This document shows positions 52,866 to 64,000 of a stretch of 64,000 nucleotides of DNA, piece after piece (the stretch's first letter is position 1; the number at the start of each line of letters is the position of its first letter). A program made the translations under genes and the position numbers. Source of the stretch: Flavobacteriales bacterium (GTDB taxonomy: Bacteria; Bacteroidota; Bacteroidia; Flavobacteriales_F; PHOS-HE28); the NCBI GenBank assembly GCA_020852835.1, contig JADZAC010000026.1:23178-87177 (forward strand), in the 5' to 3' direction. The notes under the pieces were generated by a model. That model made no database searches and had not been told where the DNA came from. It saw only the letters and a program-made list of their open reading frames with translations.

Positions 52866-55043
52866 ATGCAACACCGCACCACGCGTGTCTTTCCAATGCT
52901 CTGCTGGGCATTGGCCACCTGCCAACTGTTCGGGCAGAGCATACAGATCGCATCCTTCCCCAGGGATGCAGCAGGCGGGCCATCACCTGCGGTGGCCATG
53001 GGCGGCAAGCTCTATTTCTCCGCCTACGACCCGGTGCATGGGCGCGAGCTTTGGGCCACCGACGGCACCAGTGCCGGCACGCACTTGGTAAAGGACATCA
53101 AGCCCGGCATCGGCAGCGGGGTTTCCGACATCTTCAACCTCGTGGCCCTTGCCGTAGGCGACATGCTGTACTTCCGCGCCGACGACGGTGCCAGCGGCAA
53201 TGAACTGTGGAAAACGGACGGCACGGAAGCGGGCACCGTGCAGGTGAAGGACATTCAGAACGGGTTCTACGGCAGCAACCCCGGTGCCTTTGCCCAGGTG
53301 AACGGCATGCTCTTCTTCACAGCCTATTCGGGCAGCGAGCTCTGGCGCAGCAATGGCACTGCCTCAGGCACCCAACTGGTGCGCACCTTCACGGTGGCCA
53401 CCAACTTGTACGGCCACATGGGCACCCTGTACTTTTCCGGCGATGTGGACAATACCGGCCAGGAGCTCTGGAAAAGCAACGGCACCTTCAACACCACCGA
53501 ACGGGTGCGCGACCTCAATGGCATGATCGGGGCATCGCTGCCGATCAATTTCCATGCAGCCGGCGATGTTCTCTACTTCGATGCTTCCACAGATACCGGA
53601 TGGGAGCTCTGGCGCACGGACGGCACCCAGACCGGCACCGTGCTGGTCAAGGACATCAATCCCGGCAGCGGGAATGGCACCCTGAACGCCTATGCCAACG
53701 TGGCCAAGACCAATCTAGGGGATACGCTCTACTTCCGTGCCACCGACGGGGTGAACGGGTTCCAGTTATGGCGCACCACGGGCACCGATGCCTCTACGGT
53801 GCGCGTTTCCGATCTGCCCGACGGAGTGGATGCAGCATGCCTGTTCCCCATTGTGGGCGGAAAGGTGCTGATGAACAACTATGCAGCAACCCGCTGGTGG
53901 GCTTTTGATCCCGTCACGGATAACGTGGAACTGACGGCCTATCCTTCGGGCTATTATTTCAATTGGCAAGGCAAGTGCGCGTTCCTGGGCAGCACCATGT
54001 TCTACGCCGGAAAGGATACCGCCTTTGGCTGCGAGCTGTGGCGGGCCGATGGCCTGGACGGCGATGAACACCGCACCCAGGAGACCCATTTCACGGACAA
54101 CTGGCAGGCCACGGCCGATCAACCTTTTACCACCCTGTTGGGCCAAGTGAACGGCAAGGTGCTGTTCACCCAAGCCCGGTCGGCATACAACACGGATGTG
54201 CCCTTGTTCAGCCATACCCCCAACAGCACTGCCTGCAGGCCCCCGCTCGCCGCCATGGGCATACCGGTGAAGGGCTCGGGATTGCATGTGGTGTTTGACA
54301 GAACTGCGGACTACGGCGCCAGGCAGATCCGCTATAGGCAGCCCGGTGCATCGCAATGGGAAACTACCGCGACGAACACCGGGTACGCGGAACTGGACGT
54401 GGATGCCGATCAGGCATGGGAGTTCGATGTACAGGTGGACTGCGAAGGCACCTGGTCGGACTGGAGCCCGCTGTTCACTTACGACCCGGAGCAGATCCCG
54501 GCAGGCCTCTATCTGGAAGGGAGCATCCTGGCCGACCGCGCAGAGAACGCCACTACGGAAAGGATCTACTGGTCCCGATCCAGTGCCCAAGTGGCCATGC
54601 AGTTGCGTTACAAACCCTTTGGTGCGCCCAGCGACCCGTGGACCATGGCGGCAGACACCACCGGCATGCGGCGCCTTACCGGCTTGCAACCGGAAACGCT
54701 GTACACCTATGATCACCGGTTCTTCGATGGGGTGAATTGGAGCCCCTGGTCCTATGCACCGTTGTATTTTTCCACCAGCACGCCGGAGATCACCACCGGC
54801 CTCGGCCAAAGGACCGGAGCGGCGTTGAGCATCGCACCCAATCCGGCGGCCGAGGCCATCACGTTGGCGGGCTTGGCTGCCACCGGGCAGGCCGTCTGGA
54901 TCGTGGACGGACTTGGCCGGAAGGTTTGGGAGAGTTCACTGCATGAACTTGCGGTGGATATCCGCCAGTTGCAACGCGGCGCCTACTTGCTTGTGGTCAT
55001 GGATGGTGAAACGGCCCGGACAGCCCGGTTCATGAAGCAATAA
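52866..55043 (+). CDS. ELWxxDGT-repeat secreted protein, T9SS sorted
   Basis: 725 residues. After a signal peptide (MLCWALATCQLFGQ within the first 25 residues), at least seven repeats of the ELWxxDGT type follow: ELWATDGT, ELWKTDGT, ELWRSNGT, ELWKSNGT, ELWRTDGT, QLWRTTGT and ELWRADGL, each with a neighbouring LYF strand and TVLVKDI or similar. They form a beta-propeller-like body. Two fibronectin-type modules then precede the T9SS type A domain (SIAPNPAAEAITLAG). I start at ATG 52866; TACCTTG (52,841-52,847) is a possible -7 element. Role unknown, probably adhesion or substrate contact at the surface. Confidence 0.88.
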   Translation: MQHRTTRVFPMLCWALATCQLFGQSIQIASFPRDAAGGPSPAVAMGGKLYFSAYDPVHGRELWATDGTSAGTHLVKDIKPGIGSGVSDIFNLVALAVGDMLYFRADDGASGNELWKTDGTEAGTVQVKDIQNGFYGSNPGAFAQVNGMLFFTAYSGSELWRSNGTASGTQLVRTFTVATNLYGHMGTLYFSGDVDNTGQELWKSNGTFNTTERVRDLNGMIGASLPINFHAAGDVLYFDASTDTGWELWRTDGTQTGTVLVKDINPGSGNGTLNAYANVAKTNLGDTLYFRATDGVNGFQLWRTTGTDASTVRVSDLPDGVDAACLFPIVGGKVLMNNYAATRWWAFDPVTDNVELTAYPSGYYFNWQGKCAFLGSTMFYAGKDTAFGCELWRADGLDGDEHRTQETHFTDNWQATADQPFTTLLGQVNGKVLFTQARSAYNTDVPLFSHTPNSTACRPPLAAMGIPVKGSGLHVVFDRTADYGARQIRYRQPGASQWETTATNTGYAELDVDADQAWEFDVQVDCEGTWSDWSPLFTYDPEQIPAGLYLEGSILADRAENATTERIYWSRSSAQVAMQLRYKPFGAPSDPWTMAADTTGMRRLTGLQPETLYTYDHRFFDGVNWSPWSYAPLYFSTSTPEITTGLGQRTGAALSIAPNPAAEAITLAGLAATGQAVWIVDGLGRKVWESSLHELAVDIRQLQRGAYLLVVMDGETARTARFMKQ

Positions 55044-55296
55044 GGAAGGCGGGCTGTACTGGATGCGGCCGGCATCCGCGCCATGCTGCAGGGCGGGCGG
55101 CCGCGGAGGAGTGCGCAGGCCGCTGCACTGCTTATACCCTCTACGCATTCAATATCGGCCGATCTACTTGCCCTCTTTCCGGATGATTTCTCCGCAGATC
55201 AGGTTCCGTAGGCCCCGCTACGCAACCTGTTCCGCGTACCGTCCTCCGAAAAGATCGCGGCGCATCTCCTGGCCGACCGTGAATGCGTAAATGGTA

Positions 55297-55992
55297 TTAA
55301 TTGGTGAGCACCACCGGTGTAGAAACACCATATCGGCGCTGCAAGCGGGCCTTGCGCTTTTCCAACCTGGCCATGGCCTTGTCCGTCCGGGGCATGCGCG
55401 GTATGGAAGCCAGTTCACCGTTTTCAATGCGGCGTACCACGGATTCCACCAGTTGGTCATCCCCGGTGGGATCATACTCACCCTTGAGGTCCTGGCCGAA
55501 AAGTTTTGCGATGCCTTGCCACATCCATGCTTGGAAAGACCCCCTGAGCTGCTGGACAAGTTCATAGCCGGTATGGCCCGTTTCGCGATCGATCAGTTTC
55601 ACCAGGATGTGGCCCTGTGTCACGGTCATCTCCTTCAGATCGCCCTCAAACTCCGCACGGAGCTCGGCCTCGGCCAACTTCAAGTACAATTCCTTGTCGC
55701 GTTCGCTGGCAATGTTGGCCAGATCATGTTCATACTCCCCGAGCAACCTGGCCGTGATCTGTGCATAGGGGTACACCTTCTGCACATAGCGGGTGAGCCG
55801 GTCGGTGCGCTTGGCCTGCCTGCGGACCTTGGCGGACATGCGGGCAACCACCTCCACCTCGGGCAGCGCATACACCAGCAGGGTATCCCCTCCCTCCACC
55901 ACCGCACGGGAAGGCGCACCACCCCATTGGGCTTGTACCTGCACCATGGCCAGGCAACAAACCAGCAGGATCGGAAAAGGCAGGTGCTTCAT
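55297..55992 (-). CDS. DUF4294 domain-containing protein
   Basis: 231 residues. The signal peptide ends at VQAQ. The core is the DUF4294 family sequence: DTLLVYALPEVEVVARMSAKVRRQ, RLTRYVQKVYPYAQITARLLGEYEHDLA, MTVTQGHILVKLIDRETGHTGYELVQQLRGSFQAWMWQGIAKLFGQDLKGEYDP. It is a Bacteroidota family without known function. The following 253-base gap to the ELWxxDGT gene shows no gene. A -7 element TAACTTCG precedes it. Confidence 0.87.
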   Translation of the reverse strand: MKHLPFPILLVCCLAMVQVQAQWGGAPSRAVVEGGDTLLVYALPEVEVVARMSAKVRRQAKRTDRLTRYVQKVYPYAQITARLLGEYEHDLANIASERDKELYLKLAEAELRAEFEGDLKEMTVTQGHILVKLIDRETGHTGYELVQQLRGSFQAWMWQGIAKLFGQDLKGEYDPTGDDQLVESVVRRIENGELASIPRMPRTDKAMARLEKRKARLQRRYGVSTPVVLTN

Positions 55993-56005
55993 CCCTTGGG
56001 GACCA

Positions 56006-56013
56006 CGAAGTTA
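56006..56013 (-). promoter_or_regulatory. -7 element for the DUF4294 gene
   Basis: Minus-strand TAACTTCG, 13 bases before the ATG at 55992. Confidence 0.45.
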
Positions 56014-56073
56014 CCCATGGAACGGTGCTTGATGCAAGGGGTTGGGCCCCTTCGACGGAAACCCCGGGGCGCC

Positions 56074-57561
<1,488 letters not shown>

Positions 57562-57798
57562 CGGCCCCTCGCGCCCCTGGTGCCCGCATCCGCGCCGGGG
57601 TCTTTTCGGAATTGTCGCGGCCCTTCATAGCCTTGCCCCAAAGCAGCCGCAATGGTGCGCTGCATTATGACGGCGGGCCGGGAACACTCCCCGGGGTGCC
57701 AACGTATAAGTCGGCAGAGCAATTCGAGAGTTGGGGTTTTTGATCAGGACGGCCGCCGCCCATGGGCGCCGTCGAGGACTGCAAGAAGGAGACCCGAG

Positions 57799-58047
57799 AT
57801 GAAGACCTCCGTGAAGCTTCTGTCGGCCGCCGCCCTGGTTGCCTTCCTGGGTGCCTGCGGCAACTCCACCGCCGAGCGCGGCGTCACCGGCGCCGGCATC
57901 GGCGCGGGCACCGGCGCCCTGGTCGGCGCGGTCAGCGGCATGTCGATCGGCACCGGCGCCCTGATCGGCGCGGGCGTCGGCGCGGCCGTCGGCGCGCTGA
58001 CCGACAAGGACACGCTGAACCTCGGCGACCCGGTCTGGGAGGACTAG
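57799..58047 (+). CDS. Small glycine-zipper lipoprotein
   Basis: 82 residues. The signal peptide ends in lipobox AFLGAC. The rest is a glycine zipper (GAGIGAGTGALVGAVSG then GTGALIGAGVGAAVGALTD), typical of small outer-membrane or inner-membrane lipoproteins of Alphaproteobacteria. I start at ATG 57799 because of the Shine-Dalgarno AAGGAG seven bases before it. It lies between the divergent carboxylase gene and the exporter operon. Function unknown; related glycine-zipper proteins affect envelope stability. Confidence 0.85.
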   Translation: MKTSVKLLSAAALVAFLGACGNSTAERGVTGAGIGAGTGALVGAVSGMSIGTGALIGAGVGAAVGALTDKDTLNLGDPVWED

Positions 58048-58238
58048 GACTCCCGCCCCTTAGGTCTGCGACGAATCGCGGCGGCCCTGGCGGGTCGCCG
58101 CTTTCGTTTGTGCCCGCCGCAAGGTCGCCAGGAGGCCGGCGGCGGGGATAGCGGGCGGCCCCGGCAACGTAGAACGGTGCAGTTGGACGCTGGCGCGGTT
58201 GCGGCCGCCGCCTGCCTGCGCGACAGGACCGCACCCGC

Positions 58239-59432
58239 ATGCCGAAACCCGATCCCAGCGCTGCCAGGACTGATCGACGGCGGCGCCCCCGGCGGCGCGG
58301 CTGGGCCGGCGGACTGCTGCTGCTGGCAGCCGTCGCCGCCGGCCTCTGGTACCTGCTCACCCCCCGCCAGGCCTCGGCGCCGCCGCCGACCGCGGTGGTG
58401 ACGCGCGGCGACCTGGAGCAGGCGATTACCGCGCTCGGCACGCTGCAGCCCAAGGACTACGTCGACGTCGGCGTGCAGGTTTCCGGCCAGCTCAAGGTGA
58501 TCCATGTCGACTATGGCAGCGAGGTGAAGGCCGGCGACCTGCTGGCCGAGATCGACCCCAAGGTCTTCCAGGCGCGCGTCGACAGCGACGAGGCGCAGCT
58601 GCGCATCCTCGAGGCCCAGCTGGCCAAGAGCCAGGCGCAGCTCGAGCTGGCGCGCCAGCAGGACGCGCGCAACGAGCGCCTGTGGAAATCCAAGGCGGTG
58701 AGCGAGGACACGCTGCAGAGCGGCCGCGCCGCCCTCGCCGTGGCCGAGGCCGAGCTGCGCGCCCTGGAGGCGCAGCTCGAGCAGGCGCGCTCCACGCTGG
58801 AGGCCGACCGCGCCAACCTGGAGTACACCAAGATCCATGCCCCGATGGACGGCACGGTGGTGGACATCACCGCGCGCCAGGGCCAGACGCTCAACGCCAA
58901 CCAGTCGGCGCCCATCGTGCTGCGCGTCGCCGACCTCGACACCATGACGGTCTGGGCCGAGGTGGTGGAGGCGGACGTGGTGCGCATCCAGCCGGGCATG
59001 CCGGTGCACTTCTCGACGCTCGGCCTGCCCGACCGGCGCTGGGAGGGCAAGGTGCGGCAGATCCTGCCGACGCCGGAGGTCGTCAACGACGTCGTGCTCT
59101 ACAAGGTGCTGATCGACGTCGCCAACCCCGACCACCTGCTGATGACCAACATGAGCGCGCAGGTGTTCTTCGTCCTGGCGCGGGCGCCCGACGTCCTGCT
59201 GGTGCCCCTGGCGGCGCTGGAGCCCGCCGGCGAGGTCGAGGCCGAGGGCAGGCCCTACCTGGTCAAGGTGCTGACCCCGGCCGGCGTCGAGGAGCGCCGC
59301 ATCCACGTCGGCCTCACCGACCGCACCCGCGCCGAAGTGCTGCAGGGCCTCAGCGAGGGCGAGCGCGTGCTGCTGCCCGTGGCCGCAACGCCGCCACCCA
59401 GCGGCGGCAGCGGCGGCTTCATGCGGTTCTGA
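58239..59432 (+). CDS. MacA-like periplasmic adaptor protein
   Basis: 397 residues. After a basic N-terminus and one membrane helix (GGLLLLAAVAAGLWYLL) come the lipoyl half-domains (DVGVQVSGQLKVIHVDYGSEVKAGDLLAEIDP and KIHAPMDGTVVDITARQGQT), a long helical hairpin between them (residues about 110-200), and the beta-barrel and membrane-proximal domains (VWAEVVEADVVRIQPGMPVHF). It bridges the MacB ABC transporter to an outer-membrane factor. It is first in a three-gene operon of alphaproteobacterial type, with macB starting three bases later. Confidence 0.92.
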   Translation: MPKPDPSAARTDRRRRPRRRGWAGGLLLLAAVAAGLWYLLTPRQASAPPPTAVVTRGDLEQAITALGTLQPKDYVDVGVQVSGQLKVIHVDYGSEVKAGDLLAEIDPKVFQARVDSDEAQLRILEAQLAKSQAQLELARQQDARNERLWKSKAVSEDTLQSGRAALAVAEAELRALEAQLEQARSTLEADRANLEYTKIHAPMDGTVVDITARQGQTLNANQSAPIVLRVADLDTMTVWAEVVEADVVRIQPGMPVHFSTLGLPDRRWEGKVRQILPTPEVVNDVVLYKVLIDVANPDHLLMTNMSAQVFFVLARAPDVLLVPLAALEPAGEVEAEGRPYLVKVLTPAGVEERRIHVGLTDRTRAEVLQGLSEGERVLLPVAATPPPSGGSGGFMRF

Positions 59433-59435
59433 GCC

Positions 59436-61379
<1,944 letters not shown>

Positions 61380-61384
61380 GCGCC

Positions 61385-62782
61385 ATGCGCCGCGTCCCCG
61401 CCCTCCTCCTGGCCGCCCTGCCCGTCCTGGCCGGCTGCAGCCTGGTCCCGGAGGCCAGCCCGCCGGAGGTGGCGAGCCCGCCGGCCTACGCCAACGCGCA
61501 GCAGGCCGGCCTCACCGCCGCCAGCCTGGCCGAGGCGGGCCTCACCGACAGCTGGTGGACCGGTTTCGGCAGCCCGGATCTCGATCGCCTGATGGCCGCG
61601 GCCCGCGCCGGCAACCTCGACATCAAGGCGGCGCTGGCGCGGATCGCGCAGGCGCGCGCCCAGGTGCGCGGCGCCGAGGCCGGGCTCTATCCCACCTTCG
61701 ACGCCTCCGGCTCGGCCGGCCGCAGCGGCAACGCCGCCGACCCCGACAGCAACTCCTACCGCGGCAACCTGCAGGTCGGCTACGAGCTCGACCTCTGGGG
61801 CCGCGTCGCCGCCGGCGTGACGGCGGCGGAGGCCGGTGCCCAGGCGACGGCGCTGGACGCCGTGGCGCTCGACCTGGTGCTGCAGGGCGACGTCGCCACC
61901 ACCTACTTCACCTACCTGGCACTCGGCGAACGGCTGCGCGTAGCCGAGGAAAACCTGGCGATCGCCCGCGGCACCCTGGCGCTGGTCCAGGAGCAGGCGG
62001 CGGCCGGCGCCGTCTCCGGCCTGGAGCTGGCGCAGCAGCGCCAGCAGGTGGCCGCGATCTCGGCGCAGATCCCCGACCTCGAGGGCCAGCGCCGCCAGGC
62101 GGTGAACGCCCTGGCGCTGCTGGCCGGCACGACGACGGCGGCGCTGGGCGCGCCCGGCGGCGCCCTGGCCGAGGTGGCGGTGCCGCAGATCCAGCCCGGC
62201 GTCCCCTCGGACCTGCTGCTGCGCCGGCCGGACCTCCGCGGCGCGGAGGCCGAGCTGGTCGCCGCCAACGCCAACATCGGCGCCGCCCGGGCCGCCTTCC
62301 TGCCCTCGATCGCGCTGACCGCGGAGGGCGGCATCGCATCGAACCTGCTGAACGCGCTGCTGCGGCCGGAATCGCTGCTCTACAGCCTCGCCGCCTCGCT
62401 GGTGGCGCCGATCTTCGACGGCGGCGCGCGCGAGGCCGACCTGGAGGTGGCGCGCGCCCGCTACGAGGAGCTGGTCTACCTCTACCAGCAGTCGGCGCTC
62501 ACCGCCTTCCGCGAGGTGGAGGACGCGCTGGTCGACCAGGAGACCCAGGCGCTGAGCGAAGCGGCGCTCGTGGAATCCGAGCGCCAGGCACGCCAGGCCT
62601 ACAACCTCGCCGCCCTGCAGTATCGCGAGGGCGCCATCGACCTGCTGACCCTGCTGGACGCCCAGCGCACGCTGCTCTCGGCGCAGGATTCGCTGGTGCA
62701 GGCGCGGCTCTCTCGCCTCTCGGCCGCCGTCGCCCTGGCCAAGGCGCTGGGCGGCGGCTGGCAGGGCGGCCTGCCACAGTAG
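61385..62782 (+). CDS. Outer-membrane factor lipoprotein (NodT/OprM family)
   Basis: 465 residues. The signal peptide has lipobox VLAGC. The protein has the two repeated outer-membrane-efflux domains (WWTGFGSPDLDRLMAAARAGNLDIKAALARIAQARAQVRGAEA and the second copy from about residue 270, PGVPSDLLLRRPDLRGAEAELVAANANIGAARAAFLPSIALTAEGG), with long helical coiled coils between. It forms the trimeric channel for the MacAB-type exporter encoded just upstream; its ATG lies five bases after the macB stop. Confidence 0.95.
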   Translation: MRRVPALLLAALPVLAGCSLVPEASPPEVASPPAYANAQQAGLTAASLAEAGLTDSWWTGFGSPDLDRLMAAARAGNLDIKAALARIAQARAQVRGAEAGLYPTFDASGSAGRSGNAADPDSNSYRGNLQVGYELDLWGRVAAGVTAAEAGAQATALDAVALDLVLQGDVATTYFTYLALGERLRVAEENLAIARGTLALVQEQAAAGAVSGLELAQQRQQVAAISAQIPDLEGQRRQAVNALALLAGTTTAALGAPGGALAEVAVPQIQPGVPSDLLLRRPDLRGAEAELVAANANIGAARAAFLPSIALTAEGGIASNLLNALLRPESLLYSLAASLVAPIFDGGAREADLEVARARYEELVYLYQQSALTAFREVEDALVDQETQALSEAALVESERQARQAYNLAALQYREGAIDLLTLLDAQRTLLSAQDSLVQARLSRLSAAVALAKALGGGWQGGLPQ

Positions 62783-62807
62783 CGCTTGAATCGCTCCGGT
62801 CGTCGTC

Positions 62808-62897
62808 CCGGTCGAAGAGCCGGGGCCCATGGTACGGCTGGCCGCGAACCTCTGCCGGTCGCGCAGGCGTCGGGATGGACCCCGGCTCTTCGGCCGG
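62808..62897. repeat. REP-like inverted repeat in the alphaproteobacterial part
   Basis: Arms at 62,808-62,830 and 62,875-62,897, each about 23 bases with three mismatches (CCGGTCGAAGAGCCGGGG against the complement of CCCCGGCTCTTCGGCCGG), 44 bases apart. It lies between convergent genes and resembles the dispersed CGTC-CCCGG-type palindromes of Rhodospirillales-like genomes. Confidence 0.65.
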
Positions 62898-62922
62898 GGT
62901 GACGATCACAGCCAGGCCGCCC

Positions 62923-63453
62923 CTACAGCTTCTTCACCTCGGTGAAGACGAAGAGGAAGCGCGGCTGGCGGATGGCGTCGGCCAGCGTCTCGGGCGGGAG
63001 CTGCAGCACGCAGGCGCCCTCGACCGGCAGGAAGTGGCCGGAGAAGACCACGCGCTCCTCCGGCGCGAGCAGCGCCACGTCGGCGGTCGCCGGCGTCGCC
63101 GCGTCGACCAGCGTCGCCGCGCTGCCGTCGGCCGACGGCGCGGCGGTCGTCACGAAGGCCCGGTCGGCGAAGGCCAGGGTGAGGCGCCAGCCGCCCTCGC
63201 CCGCCTCGACCTCCTGCACCACCCCGTTCCAGGCCTTGGCTTCGAGCCCCTGGGCCAGGGTCAGCGAGCACTGGGCCGAACGCAGCTCGGCGACCAGCGG
63301 CTCGACGTCGGCCGGCGCTGCGGCCTCGCCGAGCTTGGTCCGCTCGCCCTGCAGCAGCGCGACGAAGTCGTCCTGCAGCAGGTCGGCGGCGGCCGGCAGG
63401 GCGGACGGCAGCAGCAGGAACCCGGCCAGCAGGCAGGGGCGAAGGTGGCGCAT
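62923..63453 (-). CDS. Small secreted protein of unknown function
   Basis: 176 residues. The signal peptide is MRHLRPCLLAGFLLLPSALPAAA. The mature part is beta-rich with a few hydrophobic strands (GWRLTLAFADRAFVTTAA, ERVVFSGHFLPVEGACVLQLPP, FLFVFTEVKKL). I do not recognise the family. It lies 53 bases downstream of the carboxyltransferase gene on the same strand and could be cotranscribed. Start at ATG 63453 gives a proper signal peptide. Confidence 0.68.
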   Translation of the reverse strand: MRHLRPCLLAGFLLLPSALPAAADLLQDDFVALLQGERTKLGEAAAPADVEPLVAELRSAQCSLTLAQGLEAKAWNGVVQEVEAGEGGWRLTLAFADRAFVTTAAPSADGSAATLVDAATPATADVALLAPEERVVFSGHFLPVEGACVLQLPPETLADAIRQPRFLFVFTEVKKL

Positions 63454-63506
63454 CGGGATGCCTCCAGCGGGAGGAAACGCCCGGCGCGGCCGAATGGCTC
63501 CCCGGG

Positions 63507-64000
<494 letters not shown>

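Noticed and set aside
55044..55296. A decayed gene on the minus strand in the gap before the DUF4294 gene
   Set aside because: One frame reads as peptide-like sequence (MRRDLFGGRYAEQVA, then after a stop RGLRNLICGEIIRKEGK), but it has internal stops and no recognised family, so I see nothing certain.

Overview
The window holds DNA from two different bacteria. From base 1 to about 56,650 it looks like a high-G+C member of the Bacteroidota, probably Flavobacteriales. The signs are seven secreted proteins with type IX secretion (T9SS) C-terminal sorting domains, Bacteroidota-typical families (OstA-like, DUF4159, DUF4294, DUF4476, DUF5723, LytTR two-component pair), -7 promoter elements of the TAnnTTTG / TAnnTTCG type, and almost no Shine-Dalgarno sequences. 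From about 56,700 to the end the third codon positions are nearly all G or C, Shine-Dalgarno sites appear, and the proteins look alphaproteobacterial. The switch falls inside one open reading frame for a biotin carboxylase, in its most conserved stretch. This is best read as an assembly chimera.

Layout of the Bacteroidota part: Fur-family regulator and STAS protein (0.01-0.84 kb); secreted T9SS protein and nitroreductase (1-2.8 kb); envelope biogenesis genes ostA-like and ompH-like (2.9-5.2 kb); large T9SS protein (5.3-7.4 kb); LytTR response regulator with LytS-like kinase (7.5-9.3 kb); ACP phosphodiesterase and MltF-like lytic transglycosylase (9.4-11.4 kb); an operon of CsgG-like plus two LPP20-like lipoproteins (11.5-15 kb); a MacAB-like exporter with separate ATPase, two paralogous permeases and adaptor, followed by rsmE (15.9-20.9 kb); DUF4159, TerC, hydrolase and DUF5723 genes (21-24.7 kb); hutH and hisS in tandem, with a palindromic repeat inserted in frame in hisS (24.8-27.8 kb); acyltransferase and LLM oxidoreductase (27.8-30 kb); a 0.7-kb non-coding stretch with four palindromes; an SDR gene; a secreted esterase-like protein whose nucleophile position is Thr; a sodium/solute symporter; a diheme cytochrome lipoprotein; an FG-GAP/ASPIC protein; and a secreted protein with four 126-residue repeats (38.1-40.3 kb). 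The SRP RNA gene lies at 40.4 kb. It is followed by an SDR, a T9SS protein, a small transaldolase, a YrdC-family protein, a NAD(P)H-hydrate repair enzyme, a beta-barrel protein, pcm, a Gfo/Idh oxidoreductase, a lipoprotein, a sugar-phosphate transferase, a 3-hydroxyacyl-CoA dehydrogenase, a lipoprotein, an ELWxxDGT-repeat protein and DUF4294 (40.5-56 kb).

The alphaproteobacterial part (56.7-64 kb) holds the 5' portion of a propionyl-CoA carboxylase alpha-subunit gene, a glycine-zipper lipoprotein, a complete macA-macB-outer-membrane-factor operon on the plus strand, a small secreted protein, and the 3' part of the propionyl-CoA carboxylase beta-subunit gene.

I did not see CRISPR arrays, tRNAs, rRNAs, intact transposons or prophage genes. 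The candidates I consider worth following are the lipoprotein operon at 11.5-15 kb, the palindromic element inside hisS, the short-leader promoter pattern, the four-repeat secreted protein, and the chimeric carboxylase, which mainly matters as a warning about the assembly.
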